Of a stretch of 64,000 nucleotides of DNA, positions 32,335 through 40,243 are shown one piece after another (position 1 is the stretch's first letter; each line of letters begins with the position of its first letter). Source of the stretch: Desulfoferula mesophila (GTDB taxonomy: Bacteria; Desulfobacterota; Desulfarculia; Desulfarculales; Desulfarculaceae); contig NZ_AP028679.1 in the NCBI RefSeq assembly GCF_037076455.1, forward strand, positions 1,379,501 to 1,443,500, read 5' to 3'. The position numbers and the translations under genes are program-made. Below the pieces are notes generated by a model that saw only the letters and a program-made list of their open reading frames with translations, was not told the DNA's origin and did no database searches.

Positions 32335-34425
32335 CTATTGGTTCTTTGCCTGGCAGTAGATGTCGCAGCCAGGGCCCCGAGTCGGGGTGTATTTCATAAT
32401 CACCAGCACCCCGTTGCTCACCATGGTCTTGAGCAGGGAGTCCCTGGTCTGCATGCTCTGATGCAGAAAACGGCCCACCTCGGCCGCCGTCAAACCCGGC
32501 CTGTCCACAGTTGACTTCTTCTTGATCAGGGCCAGCACCCTCTTTTCCTGAGCCTCCCATTCGTTGTCCGAGATCTGATCCTGGGTCCGGTCCACCAGCC
32601 CGGCCACCAGGTTGTCCACCAGCCCGGCCGCCCAGCGTAGGGACTCCATGCCCACCTCCTTCTCGATTACCCCGGCGCCGTACAGGCTCACCGCATGAAC
32701 CAGGGCCAGCTTGGCCGCATGCTCCACGGCCCGGCCGTAAATCGATCCCACGGCCTCCTTGCGATGCTCGTTGCGCAGTTCAAAGTAGGTGTCCCCCCAC
32801 CGAGCCATCTCATCCTTGGCCTCGCGGGACATATCCACCTTGAAGGGCACCGGGATCCGGGCCAGATTGCCGCCGGTATGATCCACCGGGATGTTCCAGA
32901 CATGGTCCAGGGCCTCCACCAGGGCCTCGGGCACCGAGGTGTCCACGGTCTCCTTGGGCCGGGGCGCAGGGCGATCCGAGGAAAACATCAGGAGGCGGGC
33001 CAGGAAGCCGTCAGCCACCTCTGAGGAGGTCATCCCCCCCCAGAAGGTCTCTGGGGTCCCGGTTCCGTAAAGGCCCAGCAGGTGCCAGTGTAGGACCACT
33101 GGGTCCTTGGTCGCGTAGCTCTTGGTGTAATGGTGGCCGGCCCCGCTGAACATCTCCATCAAGGTCTTGGGGATCTCGGCGCCGGGGGAGTGGGGCTTTT
33201 TGATCGCCTGGTAGAGCAGCCCCACCTCATCGATGGTCAGCATGGTGCGCTGCTGCCCCTCCTTGGAAAGCCAGTGCATGATCGCCGAGGCCGAGGTGGG
33301 ATCGTTGGGGCCCATCACCCGATGGCACTCGCCCCCCATCAGCAGGGTGGGCAGGGCCTGGTGGGCGGCGTTCTTGCCGCAGCCAGAGTAGCCCAGGCAG
33401 ACGCAGTACATGTTGGTGCGCAGCCCGGTCTCGGTCATCACCCGCTGCCCGGCGATGGAACCCAGGACGGTGATGGCCGCGGCCAGGTTGAACGGGGCGT
33501 AACTCACCGCCGTGGAGCGCTCGATGTAGGCCATGATCTCACCCAGCAGGCCGCCGGGCTCGAGCAGCTCCGCGGGGAACTCCTCGGCCGGGGCGCAGGG
33601 CTCGGGCACCGCCGCCGTCAGGCCGGGCAGGTTCTCCACCGGGGCCCGCTCGGGGTGGTTGCGCCGGTCCAGCCTGTAGACCGACCTGACGGTAGTCTCC
33701 ACCTCCCGGGCCCCCATGGGGGGTTGGCATATCTTGCGGTTCCAGCCCTCGGCCAGGAGCAGGGCCTCATCGATGTCGAGCCCCTTGGCGATCCACTTGC
33801 CGGCCATCTCGGCCAGGGCATGGTTGCGGCCGCCCTTGGGGACCGAGGCCCGGGACTCGGTGCTGACCTGGATCCCGGTGAGATCCACGCCGGCCAGGTT
33901 GCCGCGGCGCGAACTGTCAGGGAGGGCGGGCTGACAGTTATCCGGAGGCGCCCATTCGGTCAGGCCGTCCCAGCCATCGAGGCCCGGGATGAACTTCCAC
34001 TCGTAGGCCACGCCGCTGGGGTGGATCGATGGGGGGCAGACCACATAGCCGCCTTCTGCCCGGATGTCGATCTGGTCGCGCCAGCCCACTGCGTTCTTGA
34101 TCTCCACCCCGGCCGGGATCTTGTAGAAGGCATGAAAGGCGCTGGGCTTGCCCGTCTTGGAGTAGACCGAGGTTTTGGGAGCGTTTTTGCTGAACCATTC
34201 CATCCCCTCTGGCCCGTCTACGTCCATGGCCCAGATGCCAGAGATGGACCCACAGACGATGGCCAGGTTGGCGTCAGGCCATCGCTCGAACCAGGCCTCG
34301 ACTTCCTCCTCGGTGGCCCGGCGGTGTTGGAACTCCTCCCACCTGACCAGGGGCTTCTTGCCCTTGGGCTCGATGGGGATCACCGAGATCCCACGGTCCA
34401 GCAGTTCGAGCGCGGTGTTAAGCAC
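32335..34425 (-). CDS. primase-polymerase / DUF3987 helicase-like replication protein
   Basis: The 696-residue protein begins with a bifunctional primase-polymerase (Prim-Pol/AEP) domain (residues about 1-180: LDRGISVIPIEPKGKKPLVRW, IVCGSISGIWAMDVDG, QIDIRAEGGYVVCPPSIHPSG). A DUF3987 P-loop part follows (Walker A GYSGCGKNAA, Walker B MLTIDEVGLL, then GLYGTGTPETFW). It would initiate and drive replication of the element, like the alpha protein of P4-type satellites. The start is GTG 34425, overlapping the AlpA-like gene by eight bases. Confidence 0.85.
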   Translation of the reverse strand: MLNTALELLDRGISVIPIEPKGKKPLVRWEEFQHRRATEEEVEAWFERWPDANLAIVCGSISGIWAMDVDGPEGMEWFSKNAPKTSVYSKTGKPSAFHAFYKIPAGVEIKNAVGWRDQIDIRAEGGYVVCPPSIHPSGVAYEWKFIPGLDGWDGLTEWAPPDNCQPALPDSSRRGNLAGVDLTGIQVSTESRASVPKGGRNHALAEMAGKWIAKGLDIDEALLLAEGWNRKICQPPMGAREVETTVRSVYRLDRRNHPERAPVENLPGLTAAVPEPCAPAEEFPAELLEPGGLLGEIMAYIERSTAVSYAPFNLAAAITVLGSIAGQRVMTETGLRTNMYCVCLGYSGCGKNAAHQALPTLLMGGECHRVMGPNDPTSASAIMHWLSKEGQQRTMLTIDEVGLLYQAIKKPHSPGAEIPKTLMEMFSGAGHHYTKSYATKDPVVLHWHLLGLYGTGTPETFWGGMTSSEVADGFLARLLMFSSDRPAPRPKETVDTSVPEALVEALDHVWNIPVDHTGGNLARIPVPFKVDMSREAKDEMARWGDTYFELRNEHRKEAVGSIYGRAVEHAAKLALVHAVSLYGAGVIEKEVGMESLRWAAGLVDNLVAGLVDRTQDQISDNEWEAQEKRVLALIKKKSTVDRPGLTAAEVGRFLHQSMQTRDSLLKTMVSNGVLVIMKYTPTRGPGCDIYCQAKNQ

Positions 34426-34630
34426 GCCGCCCCGCCTGGCCGGTATCGCTGGTGGAGGTGCGCAACCGCTCTACGATCCAGGCCTCCAGATCAGCTATCC
34501 GGTACCTGACAGATCCTCCGAGCTTAGCGTGACGGGGTCCATTACCTCGCAGGCGAAGTCCCTCAAGCGTCCTGTGCGATAGCGAGAGATAGGCGGCAGC
34601 TTGTTTGGTTGTGAGAAGCGAATCCTGCAT
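34418..34630 (-). CDS. AlpA/excisionase-like helix-turn-helix protein
   Basis: The 70-residue protein has the MerR-like HTH_17 fold of AlpA and excisionases (LLTTKQAAAYLSLSHRTLEGLRLRGNGPRHAKLGGSVRYRIADLEAW, in outline). It probably regulates the element's early promoter or bends DNA for excision. Its ribosome site lies in a 10-bp inverted repeat (34635-34675). It overlaps the primase start, so the two form one operon. Confidence 0.85.
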   Translation of the reverse strand: MQDSLLTTKQAAAYLSLSHRTLEGLRLRGNGPRHAKLGGSVRYRIADLEAWIVERLRTSTSDTGQAGRRA

Positions 34631-34634
34631 AAGT

Positions 34635-34675
34635 TACCTCCAGAAAACCTGCGTCGGTTGTAGTATCTGGAGGTA
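34635..34675. promoter_or_regulatory. inverted repeat covering the AlpA-like ribosome site
   Basis: TACCTCCAGA (minus-strand reading, 34666-34675) and TCTGGAGGTA (34635-34644) are perfect 10-bp complements 21 bp apart. The second arm includes the GGAGG six bases before the ATG. In RNA the hairpin would mask the ribosome site; in DNA it is a split operator. The TACCTCC core is shared with 31294-31328. Confidence 0.6.
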
Positions 34676-34725
34676 TTTTTGGTTCGGTAGGCTGTAAAAG
34701 TCACATAATTAGGGCGTGGGAAATA

Positions 34726-35445
34726 TTACGGTTTTTTTTCTTTATTTTCCACGTAAGTTAACGCTATAAAATCACTCAAGGTTTTGTCTGGTTCATGTTG
34801 GTACCCCAAACCCAAAAGGCACTCTTTTATAAAAAGAAATCCACGTCCGGTACACTCTATCCATTCTTTGTCTGCCCCAGCTCTGTATTTCTCGCCAGTA
34901 GCCCCCTCATAAAAACGTAAGAGCCTTGAAACTGCGTCCTTTTTTTGAATGCGATCTGTGGTCTCCCCGGTTGGTCGCCCCTGCTGGGCCTTAGGTATTT
35001 GGTCAAGCACAGTTTCGGCACCATCTACTACATAACCGATTAATTTTTGCATGTTGTATAAAAACATTGAGAGACCGTCAGCACCGACGAAACCGCGTAT
35101 ATCATTTTTCTCCTGAACGGCACGCTCCACTTCGATCCACCCATCAGCGTGCAGGTTGTCCATAGCAAGAGAAAAAGCTCGGCCAGTTTTAATCAAGCCA
35201 TCAAGCCCCTCTTTAAAAGACTTTGGCCCCATGCGATTTTGTAACCACATGCTCAAAAAAATGTGATCTAGGAGGAGTTCTTTTAATTGATTTTTTTGGT
35301 GGTCCTTAAGGGCAAGGTTTATCACGTTTTGTTTCGCAATGATCTCATTAACTCCCGCCTGTATCTTTGCCAACTCCTCGTGAGGCATGCCGGCGGCTAC
35401 AGGACTTATCCCTACTAATTTTTGACCCTTGATTTTTATTTCCAT
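34726..35445 (-). CDS. hypothetical protein of the element
   Basis: The 239-residue protein is mostly predicted alpha-helix with no signal peptide or membrane segment. Visible stretches include LKDHQKNQLKELLLDHIFLSMWLQNRMGPKSFKEGL and DGAETVLDQIPKAQQGRPTGETTDRI (in outline). I do not recognise a family. Its A/T-richer codon use differs from the genes outside the element. It sits between the IS1595 copy and the AlpA-like gene. Confidence 0.6.
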   Translation of the reverse strand: MEIKIKGQKLVGISPVAAGMPHEELAKIQAGVNEIIAKQNVINLALKDHQKNQLKELLLDHIFLSMWLQNRMGPKSFKEGLDGLIKTGRAFSLAMDNLHADGWIEVERAVQEKNDIRGFVGADGLSMFLYNMQKLIGYVVDGAETVLDQIPKAQQGRPTGETTDRIQKKDAVSRLLRFYEGATGEKYRAGADKEWIECTGRGFLFIKECLLGLGYQHEPDKTLSDFIALTYVENKEKKP

Positions 35446-35618
35446 TTTAACTGCCTGATAGTGTTGCAGTGAATGTCAACATGCGGCACCGAAGTATAAG
35501 CATCATATTGATTGATAATTTTCATAACACGGGCAGCGGTGCCAAAAGCCCTCGTTCAATCAGTATTCTAAAATGACTAGACACACTTAGCGCTAGGGCT
35601 GATATGGTTTAAAAATTA

Positions 35619-36354
35619 GGGCCTAGACTAGTTGAGAGGTTTCTCCCTGAGCATCTTTAGCAAGATAGCATAGAGGTCTTGCCCTCGGTAATTGAACCTG
35701 AGCTCGGACTCCTTCAGATGCAGGTAAAAGGTGGAAGAAGGAAGCCCGTTGAACTTCATGAGCCTAGCCTTGGCAAAGGACCAAAAGGACTCGATGCCGT
35801 TTATACGGTTTCGTCCCTTGGCGAACTGGTCTTGGCCATGCTGGACGCGATAATGCTTTTTGTAACCCAGGTCCACCAGGCCGTTGTAGCCTCTCCAACC
35901 GTCGGAGTGAATCACGCTCTTGGAATCCACTTTTCCTCTGATGATGGCTTGTAGAGTGGCTTTGGCGCAATCGGGCACGATCTCAGTGTAGACTCGGCCA
36001 CCCCTCTGAAGGATGCCGAAGACCGGAGTTTTGCCATAAGCGCCGCGCCCCCTTTTTCCTTTTACCCGCCTTGCTCCGAAGTAGGATTCATCGACCTCGA
36101 TCTCTCCCTTGAAAGGCGACTCCTGCTCACACAACTCGGCAATGCGCTGGCGAATCTTAAAAAGGTAACGGTTGATTGTGTTCCGGTTTAATCGCGTCAA
36201 CGAGGCGATTTTGTTGGCCTCCAGGTCCAGTGCGAAGAGCCTCACTAGATCCCTAAATTTGGCCTCCGAAATCCTTGCACGGCGAACATACTTGTTTTTC
36301 ATGCCTATACAGCTAGTTAGAGTACTTCATCATACTCCCAACTAGTCAAGGGCC
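35619..36354 (-). mobile_element. IS1595-family insertion sequence, copy 2
   Basis: The ends match copy 1 (GGGCCTAGACTAGTTG at 35619; complement of the right end GGCCCTTGACTAGTTG). AAAATTA flanks both sides (35612-35618 and 36355-36361), a 7-bp target duplication. Length is 736 bp, as in copy 1. Confidence 0.9.
35628..36302 (-). CDS. IS1595-family transposase
   Basis: The 224-residue protein is almost identical to the one at 24199-24873 and keeps EVDESYFG, HSDGWRGY and GIESFWSFAK. Both copies appear intact. Two copies in the same orientation 11.4 kb apart give a further route for deletion of the cargo between them. Confidence 0.92.
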   Translation of the reverse strand: MKNKYVRRARISEAKFRDLVRLFALDLEANKIASLTRLNRNTINRYLFKIRQRIAELCEQESPFKGEIEVDESYFGARRVKGKRGRGAYGKTPVFGILQRGGRVYTEIVPDCAKATLQAIIRGKVDSKSVIHSDGWRGYNGLVDLGYKKHYRVQHGQDQFAKGRNRINGIESFWSFAKARLMKFNGLPSSTFYLHLKESELRFNYRGQDLYAILLKMLREKPLN

Positions 36355-36539
36355 AAAATTATTAGATGATATCGTAGTCAGGTTCCAAAAGTCACGGCAG
36401 GATGTTAAGGATTTAGTTGAACTGGCTGACTAAAGAGAAGGCACCAAAAGAACTGGGAAAAGCCTCTGGCCATTCATGGTTGCCCTGCCGAACAGTGAAA
36501 GTAGGTCCGTACTACTGCCAATAGCTCAAAAAGTTATCC
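36355..36539. other. short non-coding stretch before the integrase stop
   Basis: After the IS1595 duplication there is a 25-codon open tail (LLDDIVVRFQKSRQDVKDL and on to a stop near 36433) with no start. It may be the end of a gene broken by the IS. Nothing else is visible. Confidence 0.3.
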
Positions 36540-37751
36540 TCAGGTGCGCCGGTCATCCCTCGCGTCTATACTCATCACCTTTTGCTTAGTCGGTGCCCTC
36601 ATGGCGCCATCAATTAGGCTGGCTACCTGGTCGGCTGCTTGTTTTACCGGGTCCTGGGCCAAGTGAGCGTAACGCTGAGTGGTGGCCGCCTGGGTATGGC
36701 CCAGCAGGGCCCCAATCACCGGCAGGGACAGGCCGGCAGCGGCCCCTACGCTGGCGAAGGAGTGCCTCAAATCGTGGAGCCGCACATCCTCCAGCCCCGC
36801 CCGCTCCCTGATCCGGCGCCAGGGCTGTTGCAAGTTAACTAGCGGCCTCATGGGCCGTGCGCCCGGGCATACAAATGGATTGCCGGCCTGGCGGGGCGTG
36901 CTCTCAAGTAGGTCCAGGGCGACTTGCCCCAAAGGAACAAATCGCTGTCCGGTTTTGCTGTCCAGCAGGTTAAGGCACCCACGATCCCAATCAACGTCAT
37001 CCCACCGGAGAGTTAGGACTTCAGAGAGCCGGCAGCCGGTAAATATCAACAGCCGCACGGCGGTGACCACGGAGGGCAGCCCCGAGTCCTCACGCTCAAT
37101 CTCGACCAGCACTTTACCCAGCCGAGCCCATTCGTCCTTGGACAAATAGCGCTGCCGCTTTTTCTCTTTGTACTTCTGGATGTGCCTGGCGGGGTTGCTG
37201 CCATCAGGCCGTAGACCCCACGCCTCGGCCAGGTTGAACATTTTGCGCACCACCTCTAGGACGCGGTTGGCCTGGTACGGCTTTTCTCGCAAGCTGTGAT
37301 GCAGTTTCGCGATCTGCTCGCGGGTAACCTCATCGACGTTATAGCGGCCCAAGGCGGGCAGGATGTACTGATCAACGAGGAAACGATCCTTGCGGATGCT
37401 CTCCGCCTTTTTTTTAACCTCGCTATGCTCGGCCATGTATCGAGAGGCCAACTCTGAGAACGCAGGAGCGCTCCTGCCGGCACTTTTAGCCTCGGCGGGG
37501 TCCTGGCCCCGGGCCACCTCTCCAAGCCGCTCCTTGGCCAATTTACGGGCCATGTCGACGGTTAATTTGCCGTAGGCCCCCAGGGTCAACTTGCGGGTGC
37601 GGCCTTGAGAGTTGCGGTACTGGCAGATGAAAACCTTGCCTCCAGAAGAGCGCACCCTCAACCCGAAGCCCGGGAGTGCCTCATCCCAGTAAACCCTCTC
37701 CTTGTCCTGTGGAATCACGCTATCGACAAAACGTTTAGTCAACTTCGGCAT
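36540..37751 (-). CDS. tyrosine recombinase (P4-type integrase)
   Basis: The 403-residue protein has the DUF4102 arm-binding N-terminus (LTKRFVDSVIPQDKERVYWDEALPGFGLRVR, in outline) and a phage_integrase catalytic domain: Arg in FTGCRLSEVL, HDLRHSFAS (His, Arg), GHTQAATTQRYAH (His and the nucleophile Tyr). It ends about 30 residues after the Tyr. It sits 154 bp from attR with three arm-like repeats between, the usual int-att layout, and should integrate and excise the 5461-37928 element. Confidence 0.95.
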   Translation of the reverse strand: MPKLTKRFVDSVIPQDKERVYWDEALPGFGLRVRSSGGKVFICQYRNSQGRTRKLTLGAYGKLTVDMARKLAKERLGEVARGQDPAEAKSAGRSAPAFSELASRYMAEHSEVKKKAESIRKDRFLVDQYILPALGRYNVDEVTREQIAKLHHSLREKPYQANRVLEVVRKMFNLAEAWGLRPDGSNPARHIQKYKEKKRQRYLSKDEWARLGKVLVEIEREDSGLPSVVTAVRLLIFTGCRLSEVLTLRWDDVDWDRGCLNLLDSKTGQRFVPLGQVALDLLESTPRQAGNPFVCPGARPMRPLVNLQQPWRRIRERAGLEDVRLHDLRHSFASVGAAAGLSLPVIGALLGHTQAATTQRYAHLAQDPVKQAADQVASLIDGAMRAPTKQKVMSIDARDDRRT

Positions 37752-37777
37752 GGTGGTTATCCTTTCCAGGTCCTGCC

Positions 37778-37806
37778 GGGAAGCCTATGGGAAGCAGGCG
37801 GGAAGC
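37778..37806 (+). repeat. right integrase arm-site repeats (GGGAAGC x3, 11-bp period)
   Basis: GGGAAGC occurs at 37778-37784, 37789-37795 and 37800-37806, exactly 11 bp apart, between the integrase start and the attR core. The spacing puts the sites on one face of the helix. The same motif and period occur inside attL. The sites may also allow integrase to repress its own promoter. Confidence 0.75.
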
Positions 37807-37905
37807 AATTGCCGGGTAGGATAGCGTAGGGCGAGGTATCATAGCAAGCATTAACTATGCTAATTAACGCAGAGTAACGTTTTAGGGAGTAGCCGAGAGG
37901 CCCTT

Positions 37906-37928
37906 AACCTGGTGGTGCTCAACCACCA
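37906..37928. repeat. attR core (direct repeat copy 2)
   Basis: This 23-bp sequence is identical to 5461-5483. To its right the original end of the ccsA-like frame resumes (QMGMRP, stop) and overlaps the resB-like ATG at 37944. Confidence 0.88.
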
Positions 37929-37943
37929 GATGGGGATGAGGCC

Positions 37944-38738
37944 ATGAAGTCCTTGTCCAGCCTGCGTCTGGCCGTGGCGCTCATGGCCTCTTTGGTGCTG
38001 TGGGCCGCCTGGGGAGTCCAGATGGCCGCCAGCCCTTCCCTGGCCCCCCTGCTGCGCGCCTTGGCAGAGGGGCATCTGTTGCTGCACCCTTCCCAGTGGG
38101 GGCAGGCCCCTGGGTTGGGTTTGTTGTGGGTCGCGGGCCTGTTGGGCCTCAGCGCCCTGTTGGCCCTCAACCTGCTCTGTTGCAGCCTGAGCAAGCTGGT
38201 GCGCAATTGGTCTTGGCGCAACGTCTTGCTCCTGGGCCTGAACTTGGCGGTGCTGCTGGTCATGCTGGCCCACGGCGCCACCTTGGTGGTGGGCTACCAG
38301 CGCCAGCATCAGCGCCTGCTGCCCGGCCAAAACCTGAGCCTGCCGGACGGCGCGGTACTCAAATTGACCATGGCTCACCTGGAGCCCGAGGCCCTGGCCG
38401 CCTGTCTGCGCCAGGCCTCCGCCAAACAAACCAGCCGCCGTCCGCGCTTTCCCCGGGGGCCGGGCTGGGCCGAGGTGTCTCTGACCCGCGACGGCCTTGA
38501 CCTGGGGCAGGGCCGGGTGGCTTTTATGCAGCCCTGGCAGGCCGACGGGCTGCGCGTCAACCTGGTGGGCTACTTCTGCCTCCCCGGCTCCGCGCATACC
38601 CTGGGCGCGGTGCTCAACGTGACCCGCCGTCCCCTGGCCGTGCCCTTTTTCATCGCCTACGCCGCGGCTATGGGTTGTTGGCTGCTGCTGCTCCTGTGGG
38701 ACCTGCGCCGCAAGCGGGGAGGTCCGGCCCAGGACTAG
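37944..38738 (+). CDS. ResB-like membrane protein, copy 1
   Basis: The 264-residue protein has three N-terminal membrane helices, a periplasmic beta-rich part (LLPGQNLSLPDGAVLKLTM) and a final helix before RRKRGG. It is a shortened relative of ResB/Ccs1, about half the usual length, and a paralog of 41053-41886 (both share LLGH/AHGA and MLPGQxLxLP segments). ResB partners CcsA in haem transfer to apocytochromes. In the uninterrupted locus its ATG overlaps the ccsA-like stop (ATGA). The element now separates them, so its transcription must come from within the element's right end. Confidence 0.78.
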   Translation: MKSLSSLRLAVALMASLVLWAAWGVQMAASPSLAPLLRALAEGHLLLHPSQWGQAPGLGLLWVAGLLGLSALLALNLLCCSLSKLVRNWSWRNVLLLGLNLAVLLVMLAHGATLVVGYQRQHQRLLPGQNLSLPDGAVLKLTMAHLEPEALAACLRQASAKQTSRRPRFPRGPGWAEVSLTRDGLDLGQGRVAFMQPWQADGLRVNLVGYFCLPGSAHTLGAVLNVTRRPLAVPFFIAYAAAMGCWLLLLLWDLRRKRGGPAQD

Positions 38739-38751
38739 CGGCCGGGTCGCC

Positions 38752-39459
38752 TCAGCTAAGCCACAGGCGCTCCTTGGGCCAGGAATCCAGCAGGCGGCGG
38801 AAGCTTTCCATGTCTTCCGCGCCCCGCGCCCGGCCGCGCTCCACCCGCACCACCTCGTCGGCCAGGCGCAAAATTTCGCCGGGCTGGTGGCTCACGTAGA
38901 TCACCGGGATGGCCAGGTGCTTGGTCAGCCGCCCCAGGTAGCCCAGCACCTCGTCCTTGCGCTGGGCGTCCAAAGAGGCCAGGGGCTCGTCCAAAAGCAG
39001 CAGGCGGGGGCTGGCCAAAAGGGCCCGGCCCATGGCCACCCGCTGTTTTTCGCCGCCCGAGAGCTTGGCCGGACGCCGCTCCAGCAGGTCCTCCAGGCCC
39101 AACAGCTCCACCACCTGATCCCAGGAGGCCCAGCGGTTCGCCGGGGGCACCAGGCGCTGGCCATAGGCCAGGTTGCCCTTCACCGAAAGGTGGGGGAACA
39201 GGCGGCCCTCTTGAAACACGTAGCCCACCCGGCGGCGTTGGGGCGGCAGATCAATCCTGGCCTGGGAGTCGAAAAGCACCCGGCCCTCCAGCTCGATGCG
39301 CCCCTGATCAGGGGTGAGCAGCCCGGCCAGCATGTTGATCAGTGAGGTCTTGCCCGCCCCCGAGGGCCCGAACAAGGCGGTGACTCCGGGCCCGCCCCGG
39401 CCGAAAGAGGCCTCCACCGTGATGTCGCCCAGGCGTTTTTCGAGCTTCACCGAGAGCAT
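38752..39459 (-). CDS. modC: molybdate ABC transporter ATP-binding protein, lacking the Mop domain
   Basis: The protein has Walker A GPSGAGKTS, the signature LSGGEKQRVAMGRALL, Walker B LLLLDEPLASLD and the H-loop YVSHQPGE. It is 235 residues, while typical ModC is about 350, because the C-terminal TOBE/Mop molybdate-binding part is missing. Transport should work, but intracellular molybdate feedback through ModC is unlikely. It starts four bases after modB ends. It converges with the resB-like gene, with 13 bp between the stops. Confidence 0.9.
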   Translation of the reverse strand: MLSVKLEKRLGDITVEASFGRGGPGVTALFGPSGAGKTSLINMLAGLLTPDQGRIELEGRVLFDSQARIDLPPQRRRVGYVFQEGRLFPHLSVKGNLAYGQRLVPPANRWASWDQVVELLGLEDLLERRPAKLSGGEKQRVAMGRALLASPRLLLLDEPLASLDAQRKDEVLGYLGRLTKHLAIPVIYVSHQPGEILRLADEVVRVERGRARGAEDMESFRRLLDSWPKERLWLS

Positions 39460-39463
39460 GGCC

Positions 39464-40174
39464 TCACCCCTTCAGCCGCCGCTGCACCCGGCGGGCCAGC
39501 AGCTCGGAGACCAGCAGGGCCGCCAGGGCCAGGACGATGGAGATGAGGCACAGGCGCTGGGCGGCGGCCTCCCCGCCGGGCGATTGCAACACGCTGTACA
39601 GGGCCAGGGGCAGGGTGCGGGTCTGGCCGGGGATGTTGGAGACAAAAGTGATGGTGGCTCCGAACTCGCCCAGGCCCCGGGCAAAGGCCAGCACCATGCC
39701 GCTTAATATGCCCGGCAGGGTCAGGGGCAGGGTGACGGTGAAGAACACCCGCCAGGCTCCGGCCCCCAGGGTGTGGGCCGCCTGCTCCAGGCCCCGGTCC
39801 ACCGCCTCCAGGCTGAGGCGGATGGCCCGCACCATGAGCGGGAAGGCCATCACCCCCGCGGCCAGGGCCGCGCCCTTCCAGTTGAAGGCAAAGGTGATGC
39901 CCAACTGGTCGTGCAGCCAGGCCCCCACCAGGCCCCGGCGGCCGAACACCACCAAGAGCAGGTAGCCGGTGACCACCGGCGGCACCACCAAGGGCAAATG
40001 CAGCAGGCCGTCGAAAAGGGTCTTGCCCGGAAAGCGGCGGCGGGCCAGGAGCCAGGCCGCGCCCACGGCCAGGGGCAGACTGGCCAGCATGGCCCACAGG
40101 CTGACCCACAAGCTGAGGCGCAGGGCCTCGCTCTCCAGGGGGGTCAGACTGATGGCGCTCCAAATGCTTTCCAT
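39464..40174 (-). CDS. modB: molybdate ABC transporter permease
   Basis: The 236-residue protein with about five to six helices matches ModB closely: FPGKTLFDGLLHLPLVVPPVVTGYLLLVVFGRRG, EQAAHTLGAGAWRVFFTVTLPL and ARGLGEFGATITFVSNIPGQTRTLPLALY (segments). ATG 40174 aligns with the usual family start; an upstream TTG would add unneeded residues. It forms the inner-membrane channel for molybdate/tungstate with ModA and ModC. Confidence 0.93.
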   Translation of the reverse strand: MESIWSAISLTPLESEALRLSLWVSLWAMLASLPLAVGAAWLLARRRFPGKTLFDGLLHLPLVVPPVVTGYLLLVVFGRRGLVGAWLHDQLGITFAFNWKGAALAAGVMAFPLMVRAIRLSLEAVDRGLEQAAHTLGAGAWRVFFTVTLPLTLPGILSGMVLAFARGLGEFGATITFVSNIPGQTRTLPLALYSVLQSPGGEAAAQRLCLISIVLALAALLVSELLARRVQRRLKG

Positions 40175-40243
40175 GACGTTTTCCGTGGCCTCGGGCGCCC
40201 TCACCGGCCAGGGGAGGGCTTGGTTCAATGCCGGTCCGCGCGC

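Larger units (their letters stand above)
5461..37928. mobile_element. integrative element (satellite-like genomic island), about 32.4 kb
   Basis: The element is bounded by a 23-bp direct repeat (5461-5483 and 37906-37928). It carries a tyrosine recombinase beside the right end and has integrase-arm-like 11-bp-spaced GGGAAGC repeats inside both ends. The flanks rejoin into an intact ccsA-resB gene pair. Base composition inside is visibly less GC-rich than outside, and all five insertion sequences of the window lie inside it. The backbone (integrase, AlpA-like regulator, primase-polymerase, terminase small subunit, no capsid or tail genes) suggests a phage satellite or related element rather than a full prophage. 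Confidence 0.9.

Noticed and set aside
24190-36354. The two IS1595 copies as ends of a composite transposon
   Set aside because: Each copy has its own target duplication, which indicates independent insertions.
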